Positions 7,880 to 17,797 of a DNA stretch of 64,000 bases are shown here, piece after piece. This DNA is from Zoogloea sp. LCSB751 (GTDB lineage Bacteria > Pseudomonadota > Gammaproteobacteria > Burkholderiales > Rhodocyclaceae). Below the pieces are notes generated by a model that was given only the letters and a program-made list of their open reading frames with translations, ran no database searches and had not been told where the DNA came from. The translations under genes and the position numbers were made by a program. The DNA is taken from contig NZ_MWUM01000003.1 of the NCBI RefSeq assembly GCF_002028455.1, positions 62,001-126,000 of the forward strand, read 5' to 3'. Position 1 is the stretch's first letter, and the number at the start of each line of letters is the position of its first letter.

Positions 7880-9211
7880 ATGTCATCCAGCGCCTCCAAC
7901 GCCAGCCTGTTGTCCCGTTCCCTGTCCGCCGTCTGGCACCCCTGCACCCAGATGAAGCACCACGAACAACTGCCGCTGATCCCCATCAAGCGCGGCGAGG
8001 GTGCATGGCTGTACGACATGGACGGCAAGCGTTACCTGGACGGCATCAGCTCCTGGTGGGTCAATCTTTTCGGCCACGCCAATCCGCGCATCGGCGCAGC
8101 GCTCAAGAATCAGCTCGACACCCTCGAGCACGTGCTGCTGGCCGGTTTCACCCACGAACCAGTGGTTGAGCTGTCCGAGCGTCTGGCCGCCCTCACCGGC
8201 CACCGACTCGGGCATGCCTTCTACGCGTCGGACGGCGCCTCGGCGACCGAGATCGCCCTCAAGATGAGCGTGCATTACTGGCGCAATACGGGCCGCCCCG
8301 GCAAGAACCGCTTCGTCAGCCTGGCCGGCAGCTACCACGGCGAGACCGTCGGCGCGCTGGCCGTCACCGACGTGGCGATCTTCCGCGACGCCTACGCCCC
8401 GCTGGTGCGCGGTGGCACCTGCGTGCCGACGCCGGACGCGCGTCTGGCCGAAGCCGGCGAAACGGCCGCCGACGTAGCCCGCCGCGCCGCCGCCGCGCTG
8501 GAAGCCCACCTGGCCGCCCACGCCGACGAAACCGCCGCGCTGATCGTCGAGCCGCTGGTCCAGGGCGCCTCCGGCATGGTCATGTACGATCCAGAATACC
8601 TGCGCCTGGCGCGCGGGCTGTGCGACCGCTACCAGGTGCATCTGGTGGCCGACGAAATCGCCGTCGGTTGCGGGCGCAGCGGCAGCTTTTTCGCCTGCGA
8701 GCAGGCCGGCATCTGGCCGGACTTCCTGCTGCTGTCGAAGGGCATTTCCGGCGGCTACCTGCCCCTGTCCATCGTCCTCACCACCGACACCGTCTTCGAG
8801 GCCTTCTACGACGACGATACCGCCCGCGGCTTCCTGCACTCCCATTCCTATACCGGCAACCCGCTGGCCTGCCGGGCCGCGCTGGCGACCCTCGACATCT
8901 TCGCGCAGGACGATGTGATCGCCACCAACCGCGCCAAAGCCCAGCGTATCGGCGAGGCTTTCCGCAACGCGCTTGGCGGCCACCCGGCGGTCCGCCATCT
9001 GCGCCAGCAAGGCATGATCCTGGCCTTCGACGTAGCCGACGCACTGGCCGGCTTCTCTCGCCGTTTCTTCGCCGAAGCCCTGCAGCGGGAACTTCTGCTG
9101 CGCCCGATCGGTAATACGGTTTACACCATGCCCCCCTATATCCTTGGCGACGACGAGATCGGCTTCCTCGCCAGCCGCTGCGCTGCCGCCCTGGAGGCCA
9201 GCCTTGCCTGA
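7880..9211 (+). CDS. bioA: Adenosylmethionine-8-amino-7-oxononanoate aminotransferase
   Basis: Transfers the amino group of S-adenosylmethionine to KAPA, giving DAPA, the third step of biotin ring assembly. 443 residues, PLP fold-type I. Seen: WHPCTQMKHHE near the N-terminus, SSWWVNLFGHANPRI (substrate-site tryptophans and tyrosine region), the PLP-binding aspartate in HLVADEIAVGCGRSG, the Schiff-base lysine in LLLSKGISGGYLPLS near residue 287, and HSHSYTGNPLACRAAL. First gene of a five-gene biotin operon; its stop overlaps the bioF TTG start by eight bases. Confidence 0.97.
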   Translation: MSSSASNASLLSRSLSAVWHPCTQMKHHEQLPLIPIKRGEGAWLYDMDGKRYLDGISSWWVNLFGHANPRIGAALKNQLDTLEHVLLAGFTHEPVVELSERLAALTGHRLGHAFYASDGASATEIALKMSVHYWRNTGRPGKNRFVSLAGSYHGETVGALAVTDVAIFRDAYAPLVRGGTCVPTPDARLAEAGETAADVARRAAAALEAHLAAHADETAALIVEPLVQGASGMVMYDPEYLRLARGLCDRYQVHLVADEIAVGCGRSGSFFACEQAGIWPDFLLLSKGISGGYLPLSIVLTTDTVFEAFYDDDTARGFLHSHSYTGNPLACRAALATLDIFAQDDVIATNRAKAQRIGEAFRNALGGHPAVRHLRQQGMILAFDVADALAGFSRRFFAEALQRELLLRPIGNTVYTMPPYILGDDEIGFLASRCAAALEASLA

Positions 9212-10388
9212 GTATCCCGATCCGCTCGAAGAACTGGACGCCGGCCTCGCCGAACTCGACACCGCCGGCCTGCGCCGCCGCCGGCGCATCGTCACTACCC
9301 CCTGTCGTCCGGACACGCGCCTCGCCGACCGGGAGGATGCGGTCACCGCCTTCTGCTCCAACGACTACCTGGGCCTGGCCGCCGAGCCTGCACTGGCCGC
9401 CGCGGCCCACCAGGGCATCGACCGCTGGGGTGTCGGCTCCGGCGCATCCCACCTGGTCAGCGGCCACTATGCCGCCCACGAGGCGCTGGAAACCCGCCTC
9501 GCCGCCTTCGTCGGCATGGACGACGCGCTGTATTTCTCCACCGGCTACATGGCCAACATCGGCGTGATGCCGGCGCTGGTCGGCCGTGGCGACGCAATCT
9601 TCGCCGACAAGGTGAACCACGCCTCGCTGGTGGATGGCGCATTGCTGTCCCGCGCCGAGCTGATCCGCTACCCCCACTGCGACGTCCAGGCCCTGGCCGC
9701 CCGCCTGCAGGCCTCCACCGCGCCGCGCAAGCTGATCGTCACCGACGGCGTGTTCAGCATGGACGGCGACATCGCACCGCTGCGCGAACTGCTCGCACTG
9801 GCGGAGGCGCACAAGACCTGGCTGCTGGTGGATGACGCCCACGGCTTCGGCGTACTGGGCCCCCAGGGGCGCGGCAGCCTTACGCACTTCGGCCTGAACT
9901 CGCCGCGCCTGATCTACATGGGCACCCTCGGCAAAGCCGCCGGCGTGTCCGGCGCCTTCATCGCCGGGCAGCGGAGCGTCATCGACTGGCTGCTCAACAA
10001 GACCCGCAGCTACATCTTCACCACCGGAGCCCCGCCGCTGCTCGCCGACGCGCTGCTGACCGCCGTCGACCTGATCGAACACGGCGACGCCCGCCGCGCC
10101 CACCTGCAGGCCCTGATCGCCCGCTTCAGCGCGGGGCTGAAGCTGAAACGCTGGCAGTTGCTACCGTCGGAAACCCCGATCCAGCCCGTCGTGATCGGCG
10201 ACAACCACGAGACGCTGGCCGTCTCCCGCGCCCTCGATGCGGAAGGCCTGTGGGTGCCGGCGATCCGTCCACCAACGGTTCCGAAGGGCGCCGCGAGGCT
10301 TCGCATCGTACTGTCGGCCGCCCACAGCGAGGCGCAGGTGGATCGCCTGGTTGCCACCCTCTTGCGTCTGGAAGGAGCGCTGGCATGA
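9204..10388 (+). CDS. bioF: 8-amino-7-oxononanoate synthase
   Basis: Condenses pimeloyl thioester with L-alanine to KAPA, PLP-dependent. 394 residues. The TTG at 9204 (giving PEYPDPLEELDAGL after the start) is chosen because GGAGG lies seven bases upstream; the ATG at 9144 is deep inside bioA and would add residues of no family likeness. Seen: CSNDYLGLA, GSGASHLVSGHYAAHEALE, the PLP region LLVDDAHGFGVLG and the lysine in MGTLGKAAGVSGAF near residue 242. It overlaps bioA by 8 bases and bioH by 4 (ATGA). Confidence 0.96.
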   Translation: MPEYPDPLEELDAGLAELDTAGLRRRRRIVTTPCRPDTRLADREDAVTAFCSNDYLGLAAEPALAAAAHQGIDRWGVGSGASHLVSGHYAAHEALETRLAAFVGMDDALYFSTGYMANIGVMPALVGRGDAIFADKVNHASLVDGALLSRAELIRYPHCDVQALAARLQASTAPRKLIVTDGVFSMDGDIAPLRELLALAEAHKTWLLVDDAHGFGVLGPQGRGSLTHFGLNSPRLIYMGTLGKAAGVSGAFIAGQRSVIDWLLNKTRSYIFTTGAPPLLADALLTAVDLIEHGDARRAHLQALIARFSAGLKLKRWQLLPSETPIQPVVIGDNHETLAVSRALDAEGLWVPAIRPPTVPKGAARLRIVLSAAHSEAQVDRLVATLLRLEGALA

Positions 10389-11119
10389 GCCGCGATCTCG
10401 TCCTGCTGCACGGCTGGGGGCTCTCCTCGACTGTCTGGAAGCCGCTGACCGCAACGCTCTCCGGCACCTTCACGCTGCATACCCCCGATCTGCCTGGGCA
10501 CGGCAGCGCGGCCTCGGTCGGGCCGAGCCTGCACGAATGGGCGGACGCCCTGCTTCCCCACATACCGGAAGGCGCCGTGCTCGTCGGTTGGTCCCTCGGC
10601 GCCCAGCTTGCGCTGCATCTCGCGCAGCAGGCCCCGGAGCGCGTGGCCAGGCTGGTGTTGATCGGCAGCTCGCCGTGCTTCGTCCAGGCCGACAACTGGC
10701 CCGCAGCCTTGCCCGCAAGCACCCTCGACGCCTTCCGCCAGGACTTCGACACCGCACCTGACACCACCCAGCGCCGTTTCGTGGCACTGCAAAGCCTCGG
10801 CGACAGCGCCCGCAAGGCAGTCGCCGCAACCCTCACGGACAGCCTCACACCCGCCGACGATGCCCGCAGGACAGCTCTCGCCGACGGCCTGCGCCTGCTC
10901 GCCGAGACCGACCTGCGCGCCATCGTCCCGACAATCCGCCAGCCGGTCCGCCTGCTCCACGGCAGCGAGGACAAGCTGATGCCGGCCGCCGCCGCCGAAT
11001 GGCTGGCCGATACGCTGCCCGACGCACGCCTGACGGTGTTCGGGCAATGCGGCCACGCCCCCTTCCTGTCGCGCCCCGAAGAATGCGCGACGCTGATCGA
11101 GGGTTTCGCCCTTGACTGA
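10385..11119 (+). CDS. bioH: Pimeloyl-[ACP] methyl ester carboxylesterase
   Basis: Hydrolyses the methyl ester of pimeloyl-ACP, ending the disguised fatty-acid synthesis cycle begun by BioC. 244 residues from the ATG at 10385, alpha/beta-hydrolase fold. Seen: oxyanion motif LLHGWGLSSTVW, nucleophile elbow VGWSLGAQ, an acid in HGSEDKLMP and the catalytic histidine in FGQCGHAPFLSRPEE. Placed between bioF and bioC with a four-base ATGA overlap from bioF and an eight-base overlap into bioC, which makes the BioH role far more likely than a general esterase. Confidence 0.93.
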   Translation: MSRDLVLLHGWGLSSTVWKPLTATLSGTFTLHTPDLPGHGSAASVGPSLHEWADALLPHIPEGAVLVGWSLGAQLALHLAQQAPERVARLVLIGSSPCFVQADNWPAALPASTLDAFRQDFDTAPDTTQRRFVALQSLGDSARKAVAATLTDSLTPADDARRTALADGLRLLAETDLRAIVPTIRQPVRLLHGSEDKLMPAAAAEWLADTLPDARLTVFGQCGHAPFLSRPEECATLIEGFALD

Positions 11120-11891
11120 CGCCCCCGCCCCAAAAGACGCAGTCCGCGCCGCCTTCGACAAGGCCGCCGATGCCTACGACGCGGTTGCCGCCGTCCAGCG
11201 CAGCGCCTGCGACCGCCTGTTCGCACTCGCCGCCACGCAGCCTTTGCAGCCCGGCCGTATCGTCGATGCGGGCTGCGGCACCGGCTACGCGCTTCCCGGC
11301 CTCAGGCAACGTTTCCCGGCGGCCCAGCTGATCGCGCTGGACTTCGCCACCTCAATGCTGCGCCGTCATCCCGCCGGGCTGGCCGAACCGCTGTGTGCGG
11401 ACATGGAACGCCTGCCACTGGCGGAAGCCAGCGTGGACCTGCTGTGGTCCAGCTACGCGCTACAGTGGTGCCATCCGCGCAAGGCCTTCCCGGAGCTGGC
11501 ACGCAGCCTGCGCCCCGGCGGCCAGCTGTGGATCGCCACCCTCGGCCCCGGCACCCTCAGCGAGTTGCGCGATGCCTTCAGCCACGTGGATCAACACGAG
11601 CATGTGCTGCGCTTCCAGCCGCCGGAAGTCATCGACGACGCCATCGAGGACGCCGGTCTGCGGATCGTCGAGACTGAGCGCGACACCCTCTACGCCTGGG
11701 CACCCGACCTGCGCCGCCTGCTGCGCGACATCAAGACCCTCGGCGCCCACCAGACCGGCGCGCCGCGCCGCCAGGCGCCCCTTGGGAAAGCAGCCTGGGG
11801 CCGCCTCAGCGCGGCCTACGAGGCCTACCGGACCCCCGCCGGACTGCCGGCGTCCTACGATACCTACTGGTTGATAGCAGAAAAGAAATGA
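11112..11891 (+). CDS. bioC: Malonyl-[ACP] O-methyltransferase
   Basis: Methylates the free carboxyl of malonyl-ACP with S-adenosylmethionine so that fatty-acid enzymes can build pimelate. 259 residues from a TTG start at 11112 that overlaps the bioH stop by eight bases; GAGGG lies about nine bases upstream. Seen: AFDKAADAYDAVAAVQR, SAM motif I VDAGCGTGYALPGL, motif II region LIALDFATSML, and VDLLWSSYALQW. The TTG-in-overlap layout repeats the bioA/bioF junction and probably holds expression in fixed ratio. Confidence 0.95.
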   Translation: MTDAPAPKDAVRAAFDKAADAYDAVAAVQRSACDRLFALAATQPLQPGRIVDAGCGTGYALPGLRQRFPAAQLIALDFATSMLRRHPAGLAEPLCADMERLPLAEASVDLLWSSYALQWCHPRKAFPELARSLRPGGQLWIATLGPGTLSELRDAFSHVDQHEHVLRFQPPEVIDDAIEDAGLRIVETERDTLYAWAPDLRRLLRDIKTLGAHQTGAPRRQAPLGKAAWGRLSAAYEAYRTPAGLPASYDTYWLIAEKK

Positions 11892-12562
11892 GCGCCTACT
11901 TCATCGCCGGCACCGATACCGAAATCGGCAAGACCTTCTCCACCTGCGCCCTGCTCCACGCAGCCCGCACCCGCGGCCTGCGCGCCGTCGGCATGAAGCC
12001 GATCGCCGCCGGCGCGGAGATGATCAATGGGGAATTTCTCAACGAAGATGCGGCACGCCTGCGCGCGGCCGGCAGCTTCGACCCGGGGCTGGCGCTGCTC
12101 AACCCCTACTGCCTGGCCAGCCCGATCGCACCGCACATCGCCGCCGCCGAAGAAGACGTGAGCATCGATCCAAGCAAAATCGACGCAGCGCTCCAAGCAC
12201 TCCGTGCCCAGGCCGAGCTGGTACTGGTGGAAGGCGTCGGTGGTTTCCGCGTGCCACTGGGCGATGATTTCGACACCGCCGACTGGGCCCAGCACTTGGC
12301 CCTGCCAGTGATCCTGGTGGTGGGCATGAAGCTCGGCTGCATCAGCCACGCCCTGCTCACCGCAGAGGCCATCCAGGCGCGCGGTCTGCGGCTCGCCGGC
12401 TGGATCGCCAACCAGGTGGATCCGGCCATGCTGCGCTTCGAACAGAACCTGGAATCCCTGAGCCGTCGTCTGCCTGCGCCACTGCTGGGCGTGCTGCCGT
12501 TCCGTACCGACCACGACGCCGCGGCGGCAGCCAGCGCTGCCGGTCTCAAATTACCCGACTGA
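11888..12562 (+). CDS. bioD: Dethiobiotin synthetase
   Basis: ATP-dependent closure of the ureido ring of DAPA to dethiobiotin. 224 residues. Seen: P-loop GTDTEIGKT at residues 8-16, KPIAAG with the substrate lysine, VEGVGGFRVPL, and VVGMKLGCISHALLTAEAI. Last gene of bioAFHCD, joined to bioC by an ATGA overlap. bioB, the final sulfur-insertion enzyme, is not in this window. Its 3' end overlaps that of the convergent TrmH-family gene by 12 bases. Confidence 0.96.
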   Translation: MSAYFIAGTDTEIGKTFSTCALLHAARTRGLRAVGMKPIAAGAEMINGEFLNEDAARLRAAGSFDPGLALLNPYCLASPIAPHIAAAEEDVSIDPSKIDAALQALRAQAELVLVEGVGGFRVPLGDDFDTADWAQHLALPVILVVGMKLGCISHALLTAEAIQARGLRLAGWIANQVDPAMLRFEQNLESLSRRLPAPLLGVLPFRTDHDAAAAASAAGLKLPD

Positions 12563-13348
12563 GTACCTGGCTGAACGCCGCTGGCGGAGCTGTTCGAACA
12601 GGCACACGCCGGCCGCCACCCCCACGTTGAGGGACTCCATGCCACCGGGCATCGGGATCAGCACGCGGCGGGTGGCCAGCGCCGCCACTTCGGCGGACAG
12701 ACCCTGCCCCTCAGAACCGAACAGCCAGGCCACCGGACCGCGCAGGTCCAGGTCATACAGCTCAGTGGCGTCCCGCAGATCCGCAGCCAGAATGGCACCG
12801 GGGAAATCCCGCAGCGCCTGCGCCGCATCGACGCCTTCACGGATGCACAAGCCAAAGTGGGCCCCCATCGCCGCACGCAGTACGCGGGGCGACCAAGCCT
12901 GGGCGCAGCCCGGAGTGAGCAGCACCTCCTTCACGGCAACCGCCGCGGCAGTCCGCAGGATGGTGCCAAGATTGCCGGGGTCCTGCACACCGTCGAGCAG
13001 CACGCAAGTGTCGGTCGTCGGGCTTTGTTCATCGGCGACGGAAATTGCGATCACCGCGAGCACGCCGCTGGGCGTATCCACCGGACTGATATGCGCGAAA
13101 AGACGATCCGGCACTTCGATCTGCCTCTCGGACGGGCAGCGTGCCAGCAGCGTTTCAATCTCCGCCTGCCGGCGGCCGCTCTCGCTGACGACGACCTGCA
13201 ACACATCAACGCCCCGCTCCAGCGCAACACCGAGCAAGTGTGCGCCATCGAGCAACGTGCATCCTTCCTTGCGCCGATCCCGCGCCGACGTCGCCAGCGC
13301 GTGCAGATGCTTGATGGTCGGGTTATCCCGTGAGCTGATCTGCTTCAC
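12551..13348 (-). CDS. TrmH/SpoU-family rRNA or tRNA 2'-O-methyltransferase
   Basis: 265 residues from a GTG start. N-terminal substrate-binding domain (SRDNPTIKHLHALATSARDRR) followed by the SPOUT catalytic domain with the three SpoU motifs: GVQDPGNLGTILRTAAA, WLFGSEGQGLS and IPMPGGMESLNVGVAAGV, which form the trefoil knot binding S-adenosylmethionine. The architecture matches the RlmB/TsnR-like group; the exact RNA target cannot be read from sequence. Last gene of the long minus-strand run, four bases after the CopD-like gene, convergent with bioD. Confidence 0.9.
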   Translation of the reverse strand: MKQISSRDNPTIKHLHALATSARDRRKEGCTLLDGAHLLGVALERGVDVLQVVVSESGRRQAEIETLLARCPSERQIEVPDRLFAHISPVDTPSGVLAVIAISVADEQSPTTDTCVLLDGVQDPGNLGTILRTAAAVAVKEVLLTPGCAQAWSPRVLRAAMGAHFGLCIREGVDAAQALRDFPGAILAADLRDATELYDLDLRGPVAWLFGSEGQGLSAEVAALATRRVLIPMPGGMESLNVGVAAGVCLFEQLRQRRSARYSVG

Positions 13349-13351
13349 GCG

Positions 13352-13807
13352 TCAGAATGCCAGGCCGACCGTGGCGAGGACGACCGTCAATGTGCCAAGG
13401 ACGAGGTTGAGCGTCACCCGCTGGCGGATCGTATTGAGCGCCTGTGCGCCCCGTGCCCAACTCTCCGCCGCCACCGCAGCCTTGAGCGCCTGCCACGGAC
13501 CAAACCAGATGCTCGCGAAGATCGCCATCATCACCAAGCCCACGCCGGCCATCATGTGCCAGGCACGAGGCGCCTGAGCGAAGCCCACCTCCAGCAGCAT
13601 CGCGAAGCCGGACAGGCCGATGGCTGCCACCGCAGCCCACACGATCGGGAAGAAGCGCCCGAAGACACCATGCCACAGACTCAGACGCTGGGCCGGCGGC
13701 AACTGCAGCGCAGACGGCCGCAGGCAGAAATGGGCGAAGGCCATGCCGCCAACCCACACGATCACGCCGGCCAGATGTACGAGCAACAGCACGTGGTGAT
13801 GTTTCAT
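13352..13807 (-). CDS. CopD-like integral membrane protein
   Basis: 151 residues with four predicted membrane helices (about 5-25, 48-70, 80-100, 128-150). N-terminal [21 protein letters not shown] with histidines at the start of helix 1 resembles the CopD/DUF4149-type membrane family that can bind haem or copper. The ATG at 13807 overlaps the rnhB stop by four bases (ATGA); an in-frame start at 13828 would lie inside rnhB. Function unknown; the context (between rnhB and an RNA methyltransferase) does not help. Confidence 0.75.
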   Translation of the reverse strand: MKHHHVLLLVHLAGVIVWVGGMAFAHFCLRPSALQLPPAQRLSLWHGVFGRFFPIVWAAVAAIGLSGFAMLLEVGFAQAPRAWHMMAGVGLVMMAIFASIWFGPWQALKAAVAAESWARGAQALNTIRQRVTLNLVLGTLTVVLATVGLAF

Positions 13808-14397
13808 CTCAGGTCGTCCTCGGTCCACAGAGGCGGATTGGAAATCACGTCGCGCACCGGCGCGAAGCTCTGCCGATAAATTCCGCAGGCCCCGTGGGCA
13901 CGCAACGCCTTCAAGTGAGCTGCCGTCGGGTAGCCCTTGTGGCCGGCCAGACCGTATTGAGGGTAAAGCTTGTCGAGTTCCACCAGGAGTTCGTCCCGCA
14001 CCGTCTTGGCGAGGATGGATGCTGCCGAAATCTCGGCCACCAGCGCGTCGCCCTTGACGATGGCCTCGCAGGGCAGATCCAGCTGCGGACAGCGGTTGCC
14101 GTCAACGAGCACCTTATCCGGCCGCTGCGACAAGCCCGCCACGGCACGCTGCATCGCCAGCATGCTGGCGTGCAGGATGTTGATCCGATCGATCTCGGCG
14201 ACGCTGGCTTCGGCCACACACCAGGCCAAAGCCTTCTCCCGGATCTCCACCGCCAGACGCTGGCGGCGCTTTTCGCTGAGCTTCTTGGAGTCGGCCAGCC
14301 CCTCGATCGGCCGGGCCGGATCGAGGATCACCGCCGCAGCCACTACCGGCCCGCACAGGGGGCCGCGTCCAGCCTCATCGACGCCACACAGGAGCAT
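13804..14397 (-). CDS. rnhB: Ribonuclease HII
   Basis: Cleaves RNA in RNA-DNA hybrids and at misincorporated ribonucleotides. 197 residues. The ATG at 14397 is preferred (AGGACG about nine bases upstream); a TTG six bases earlier is the alternative. Seen: [20 protein letters not shown] with the Asp-Glu pair, [21 protein letters not shown] with the third acid, and [11 protein letters not shown] with the fourth. Sits two bases after lpxB, as in many Proteobacteria (lpxA-lpxB-rnhB). Confidence 0.96.
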   Translation of the reverse strand: MLLCGVDEAGRGPLCGPVVAAAVILDPARPIEGLADSKKLSEKRRQRLAVEIREKALAWCVAEASVAEIDRINILHASMLAMQRAVAGLSQRPDKVLVDGNRCPQLDLPCEAIVKGDALVAEISAASILAKTVRDELLVELDKLYPQYGLAGHKGYPTAAHLKALRAHGACGIYRQSFAPVRDVISNPPLWTEDDLR

Positions 14398-14399
14398 CT

Positions 14400-15545
14400 T
14401 CAACGTCCTTTCAGGTACGGCAGAATGGCCGCCGCCGCCTTGTCCGCCGTGTTCTGGCGCAACTGCAGATGCATGTCGGTAAAGGTTCGCTCGAGTTCGG
14501 CGATACGTGCCTTGTCCACCAGCCAGCCGTCGAGGGCTTCCGCCAGCGCCTGGGGCGTGGCTGCGTCCTGCAGCACCTCAGGTACCACTTCCCGCCCCGC
14601 CAGCACGTTGGGCAGCCCGACCCACGGCAGGTAGGCCATGCGCTTCATGAGACGGAAGGACCATTTGCCGATCTTGTAGGTTATAACCATCGGCCGTTTG
14701 AGCAGCGCAGCCTCCAGGGTTGCCGTTCCACTTGCTACCAGCACCACGTCGGCGGCGATCATCGCCTCGACCGAATGGCCAAAGAGAATGCGGATCGGCA
14801 GGTCCAGATGGGCATGGCGCCGCAAGGCCTCTTCGAACAACAGGCGGGTCTCGCGGGTTGCCAGCGGTACGAGGAAACGGGCATCGGGATGGCGGCTGTG
14901 CAGCAGCGCCGCAGTGGCGATATAGGTATCCGCCAGGTTTCGCAGTTCCGACTGGCGGCTGCCCGGCAGGAATGCGAAAACCGGCCCGCCGGGGGAGATC
15001 TGCAGCATCTCCCGCGTACCCTCGCGGTCCGGCACCAACGGAAAGACATCGGCCAGGGGATGGCCCACGTAGCTCACCGGCACGCCCGCCGTCCGGTAGA
15101 TCTCCGGCTCGAACGGGAACAGGCACAGCATGTGGCTGACCGCCCGCGCAATACCCTTCAAACGCCCACGGCGCCAGGCCCAGATAGATGGGCTGACGAA
15201 ATGGATGGCCGGAATGCCCTTGTCCTTCAGGCGTTTCTCGAGCCACAGGCTGAAATCCGGCGCATCGACGCCAATGAAGGCAGCCGGCGGATTCTTGACC
15301 AGCATGTCCAGCAACTGACGGCGGATACCCGACAGTTCGCGGTAATTCTTGAGGGCGTCCACATAGCCGTGGACCGACAGCTTTTCAGCGGGCCACAGGG
15401 CCTGGAAACCCACCGCCTGCATTTTGGGACCGCCGATGCCGAAGAACTCGGCATCGGGGAGGTGATGCTTGAGGGCCTTGATCAGATGACTGGCCAGGAG
15501 ATCGCTGGAGGCCTCACCCGCCACCATGGCAATGCGCACGACCAT
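14400..15545 (-). CDS. lpxB: Lipid-A-disaccharide synthase
   Basis: Glycosyltransferase family 19: joins UDP-2,3-diacylglucosamine and lipid X to the tetra-acyl disaccharide at the inner membrane. 381 residues. Seen: [97 protein letters not shown] and [11 protein letters not shown], all family blocks in order. Three bases after lpxA. Confidence 0.97.
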   Translation of the reverse strand: MVVRIAMVAGEASSDLLASHLIKALKHHLPDAEFFGIGGPKMQAVGFQALWPAEKLSVHGYVDALKNYRELSGIRRQLLDMLVKNPPAAFIGVDAPDFSLWLEKRLKDKGIPAIHFVSPSIWAWRRGRLKGIARAVSHMLCLFPFEPEIYRTAGVPVSYVGHPLADVFPLVPDREGTREMLQISPGGPVFAFLPGSRQSELRNLADTYIATAALLHSRHPDARFLVPLATRETRLLFEEALRRHAHLDLPIRILFGHSVEAMIAADVVLVASGTATLEAALLKRPMVITYKIGKWSFRLMKRMAYLPWVGLPNVLAGREVVPEVLQDAATPQALAEALDGWLVDKARIAELERTFTDMHLQLRQNTADKAAAAILPYLKGR

Positions 15546-15548
15546 GGA

Positions 15549-16322
15549 TCAGCGAACGATGCCACGCCCGGATTCGGCGATGAAGTCGGAGAACTGCTGC
15601 AGTTCAGGCGCCTGCGCAGCGGCCCCGGCAATCTGGCGGCGCGCTTCGTCGAGGGTCAGGCCACTGCGATAGAGGGTCTTGTAGGCCCGCTTGATGGCCG
15701 TGATGCCTTCGCTCGAATAGCCCCGGCGCTTGAGGCCTTCACTGTTGATACCGTGCGGTGCAGCCGGATTACCGGAAACCGTCACGAAGGGCGGCAGATC
15801 CTGCAGCAGCACGGTACCGACGCCACAGAAGCTGTGGGCGCCAACACGGACGAATTGGTGCACGCCGGTGAAACCGCCAAGGATCGCCCAGTCGCCCACC
15901 GTCACGTGGCCGGCCAAGGTCGCGTTGTTGGCAAAGATCGTGTTGTTGCCGACCAGACAGTCATGGGCCACGTGCACGTAAGCCATGATCCAGTTATCGT
16001 TGCCGACGCGGGTCAGGCCGCCGTCCTGCACCGTGCCCGTACTGAAGCTGCAGAATTCTCGGATCGTGTTGCGGTCGCCGATTTCCAGCCGGGTCGGCTC
16101 GTTGGCGTACTTCTTGTCCTGCGGCTCGGAGCCCAGCGAACAGAACTGGAAGATGCGGTTGTCGCTACCGATGCGGGTGTGCCCCTCGATCACCACGTGG
16201 GGACCGATGCGGGTCCCCTCACCGATCTCGACGTGTTCGCCGATGATCGAATACGGCCCGACCTGCACACCTTCGGCAAGGCGCGCGCCGGGATGAACGA
16301 TGGCAGTCGGGTGGATCGTCAT
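15549..16322 (-). CDS. lpxA: UDP-N-acetylglucosamine acyltransferase
   Basis: First step of lipid A synthesis. 257 residues from the ATG at 16322 ([18 protein letters not shown]), which overlaps the fabZ stop (ATGA); a start five codons earlier is possible. Left-handed beta-helix of hexapeptide repeats fills residues 1-190, with the catalytic histidine region [14 protein letters not shown] and [16 protein letters not shown]; a helical C-terminal tail ([10 protein letters not shown]) follows. Part of lpxD-fabZ-lpxA-lpxB. Confidence 0.97.
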   Translation of the reverse strand: MTIHPTAIVHPGARLAEGVQVGPYSIIGEHVEIGEGTRIGPHVVIEGHTRIGSDNRIFQFCSLGSEPQDKKYANEPTRLEIGDRNTIREFCSFSTGTVQDGGLTRVGNDNWIMAYVHVAHDCLVGNNTIFANNATLAGHVTVGDWAILGGFTGVHQFVRVGAHSFCGVGTVLLQDLPPFVTVSGNPAAPHGINSEGLKRRGYSSEGITAIKRAYKTLYRSGLTLDEARRQIAGAAAQAPELQQFSDFIAESGRGIVR

Positions 16323-16762
16323 CGCTTGATCGCGCACATGAATTCGGCTTCGGTCGCCAGCTCGCCGGCAACCTTCGCGGTGCCCTTGAACTTCCAGATG
16401 TTGCGCATCACGCGCACGATCTCGGCTTCCAGCACGAGCTGGTCACCCGGCACCACCGGACGCTTGAAGCGCACGTTGTCCACGGAAGCAAAATACACCA
16501 TCGCGTTCTCGTCCGGCACCGTACCGTCGGTCTTGAAGGCCAGCACTGCGGCTGCCTGGGCCAGCGCCTCAATGATCAGCACGCCCGGCATCACCGGGTT
16601 GTGCGGAAAATGGCCCGGGAAGAAAGGCTCATTGACAGTCACGTTCTTCAGGCCCACGACGCGCTTGCCCACTTCCAGTTCGGTAATGCGATCCACCAGC
16701 AGGAAGGGATAGCGGTGCGGGATGTAACGCTTGATTTCGTTGATGTCGATGATTTCGCTCAT
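16319..16762 (-). CDS. fabZ: 3-hydroxyacyl-[ACP] dehydratase
   Basis: Removes water from 3-hydroxyacyl-ACP in fatty-acid elongation and shares that substrate with LpxA and LpxD. 147 residues, single hot-dog fold. Seen: [14 protein letters not shown], and the catalytic block [20 protein letters not shown] (His and Glu). Overlaps lpxD upstream and lpxA downstream by four bases each. Confidence 0.97.
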   Translation of the reverse strand: MSEIIDINEIKRYIPHRYPFLLVDRITELEVGKRVVGLKNVTVNEPFFPGHFPHNPVMPGVLIIEALAQAAAVLAFKTDGTVPDENAMVYFASVDNVRFKRPVVPGDQLVLEAEIVRVMRNIWKFKGTAKVAGELATEAEFMCAIKR

Positions 16763-17787
16763 GATTTCTTTTCCATTTCGGCGAGCTTCTTTTCCAGCTC
16801 GCGCACCCGCTCCGCCATCGCATCGAGGCGACGCAGATGGGCAAAATTCCGGACCCAGTCCGCATGCGGCTGCAGCGGGATCATGGCCGTGTACACGCCG
16901 GCCTTGTCGAGGGTCTTGGTCACATTGGTGTCCGCCGAGATCACCACGTCGTCGGCCACCTCCAGATGGCCCGAGAAGCCGGCTTTGCCGCCGACCATCA
17001 CGCGCTTGCCGACGCGGGTACTACCGGCCAGGCCGGCCATTGCCGCCATGATGGTGTCGTCCCCCACATGGCAGTTATGGGCCACGTGGATGAGGTTGTC
17101 CAGCTTCACGCCATTTCCAACGACAGTGTCGTCCAGCGCACCACGATCGATGGTGGTATTGGCGCCGATCTCCACATCGTCGCCCAGCACCACCCGGCCG
17201 ATCTGCGGGATCTTGACCCAGTGCTTGTCCGCATCACGCGCAAAACCGAGGCCATCTGCGCCGATCACCGCACCGGAATGCAGTATCGTCCGCGCACCGA
17301 TGACGCAATTGTCGTAGATCTTGACGCCGGGATGCAGCAGGGAACCCGCACCGATCTGAACGCCATCGGCAATCAGGCACCCCGCGCCGATCACGCAGTC
17401 TTCGCCGATCAGACAACGCTCGCCGATCACCGCATTGGGACCGACGGACACCGATGCGGGAAGCACAGAGGCGACCACCGCGCTGACATGCACGCCTGCC
17501 GGCGCCCGCTTGGGCGGATTGAACAGCTGCGCGACCCGCGCAAAGTACAGGTACGGATCGGCCGTCAGAATGCGCGGACGCTCGGTAAGCCCAGCCGCCT
17601 TCGGAGACAGGATGAACGCTGAGGCCTTGCTCGTCACCAGCGACGCCCCGAATTTGGGGTTGGACAAGAAAGCCAGCTCGCCTTCCCGGGCCGTTTCGAT
17701 CGAAGCAATCTGCCGAACGACAGTGGCCGGATCGCCGACGAGTTCGCCGCCGAGCCGGCTTACCAGCTCGCCAAGGGAGAATTCCAT
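16759..17787 (-). CDS. lpxD: UDP-3-O-(3-hydroxyacyl)glucosamine N-acyltransferase
   Basis: Third lipid A enzyme. About 342 residues from the ATG at 17787 ([14 protein letters not shown]); a TTG two codons upstream is the alternative. N-terminal uridine-binding domain (1-100; [12 protein letters not shown]), a long hexapeptide-repeat beta-helix (100-310) with the catalytic histidine in [14 protein letters not shown], and a C-terminal coiled helix ([15 protein letters not shown]). Ten bases after skp, four-base overlap with fabZ. Confidence 0.97.
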   Translation of the reverse strand: MEFSLGELVSRLGGELVGDPATVVRQIASIETAREGELAFLSNPKFGASLVTSKASAFILSPKAAGLTERPRILTADPYLYFARVAQLFNPPKRAPAGVHVSAVVASVLPASVSVGPNAVIGERCLIGEDCVIGAGCLIADGVQIGAGSLLHPGVKIYDNCVIGARTILHSGAVIGADGLGFARDADKHWVKIPQIGRVVLGDDVEIGANTTIDRGALDDTVVGNGVKLDNLIHVAHNCHVGDDTIMAAMAGLAGSTRVGKRVMVGGKAGFSGHLEVADDVVISADTNVTKTLDKAGVYTAMIPLQPHADWVRNFAHLRRLDAMAERVRELEKKLAEMEKKS

Positions 17788-17797
17788 TGGCAACCGC

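Noticed and set aside
14469..16712. 747-codon plus-strand frame opposite lpxB, lpxA and fabZ
   Set aside because: Antisense to three genes that show every family motif; composition (His, Gln, Arg-rich) is that of a complement.
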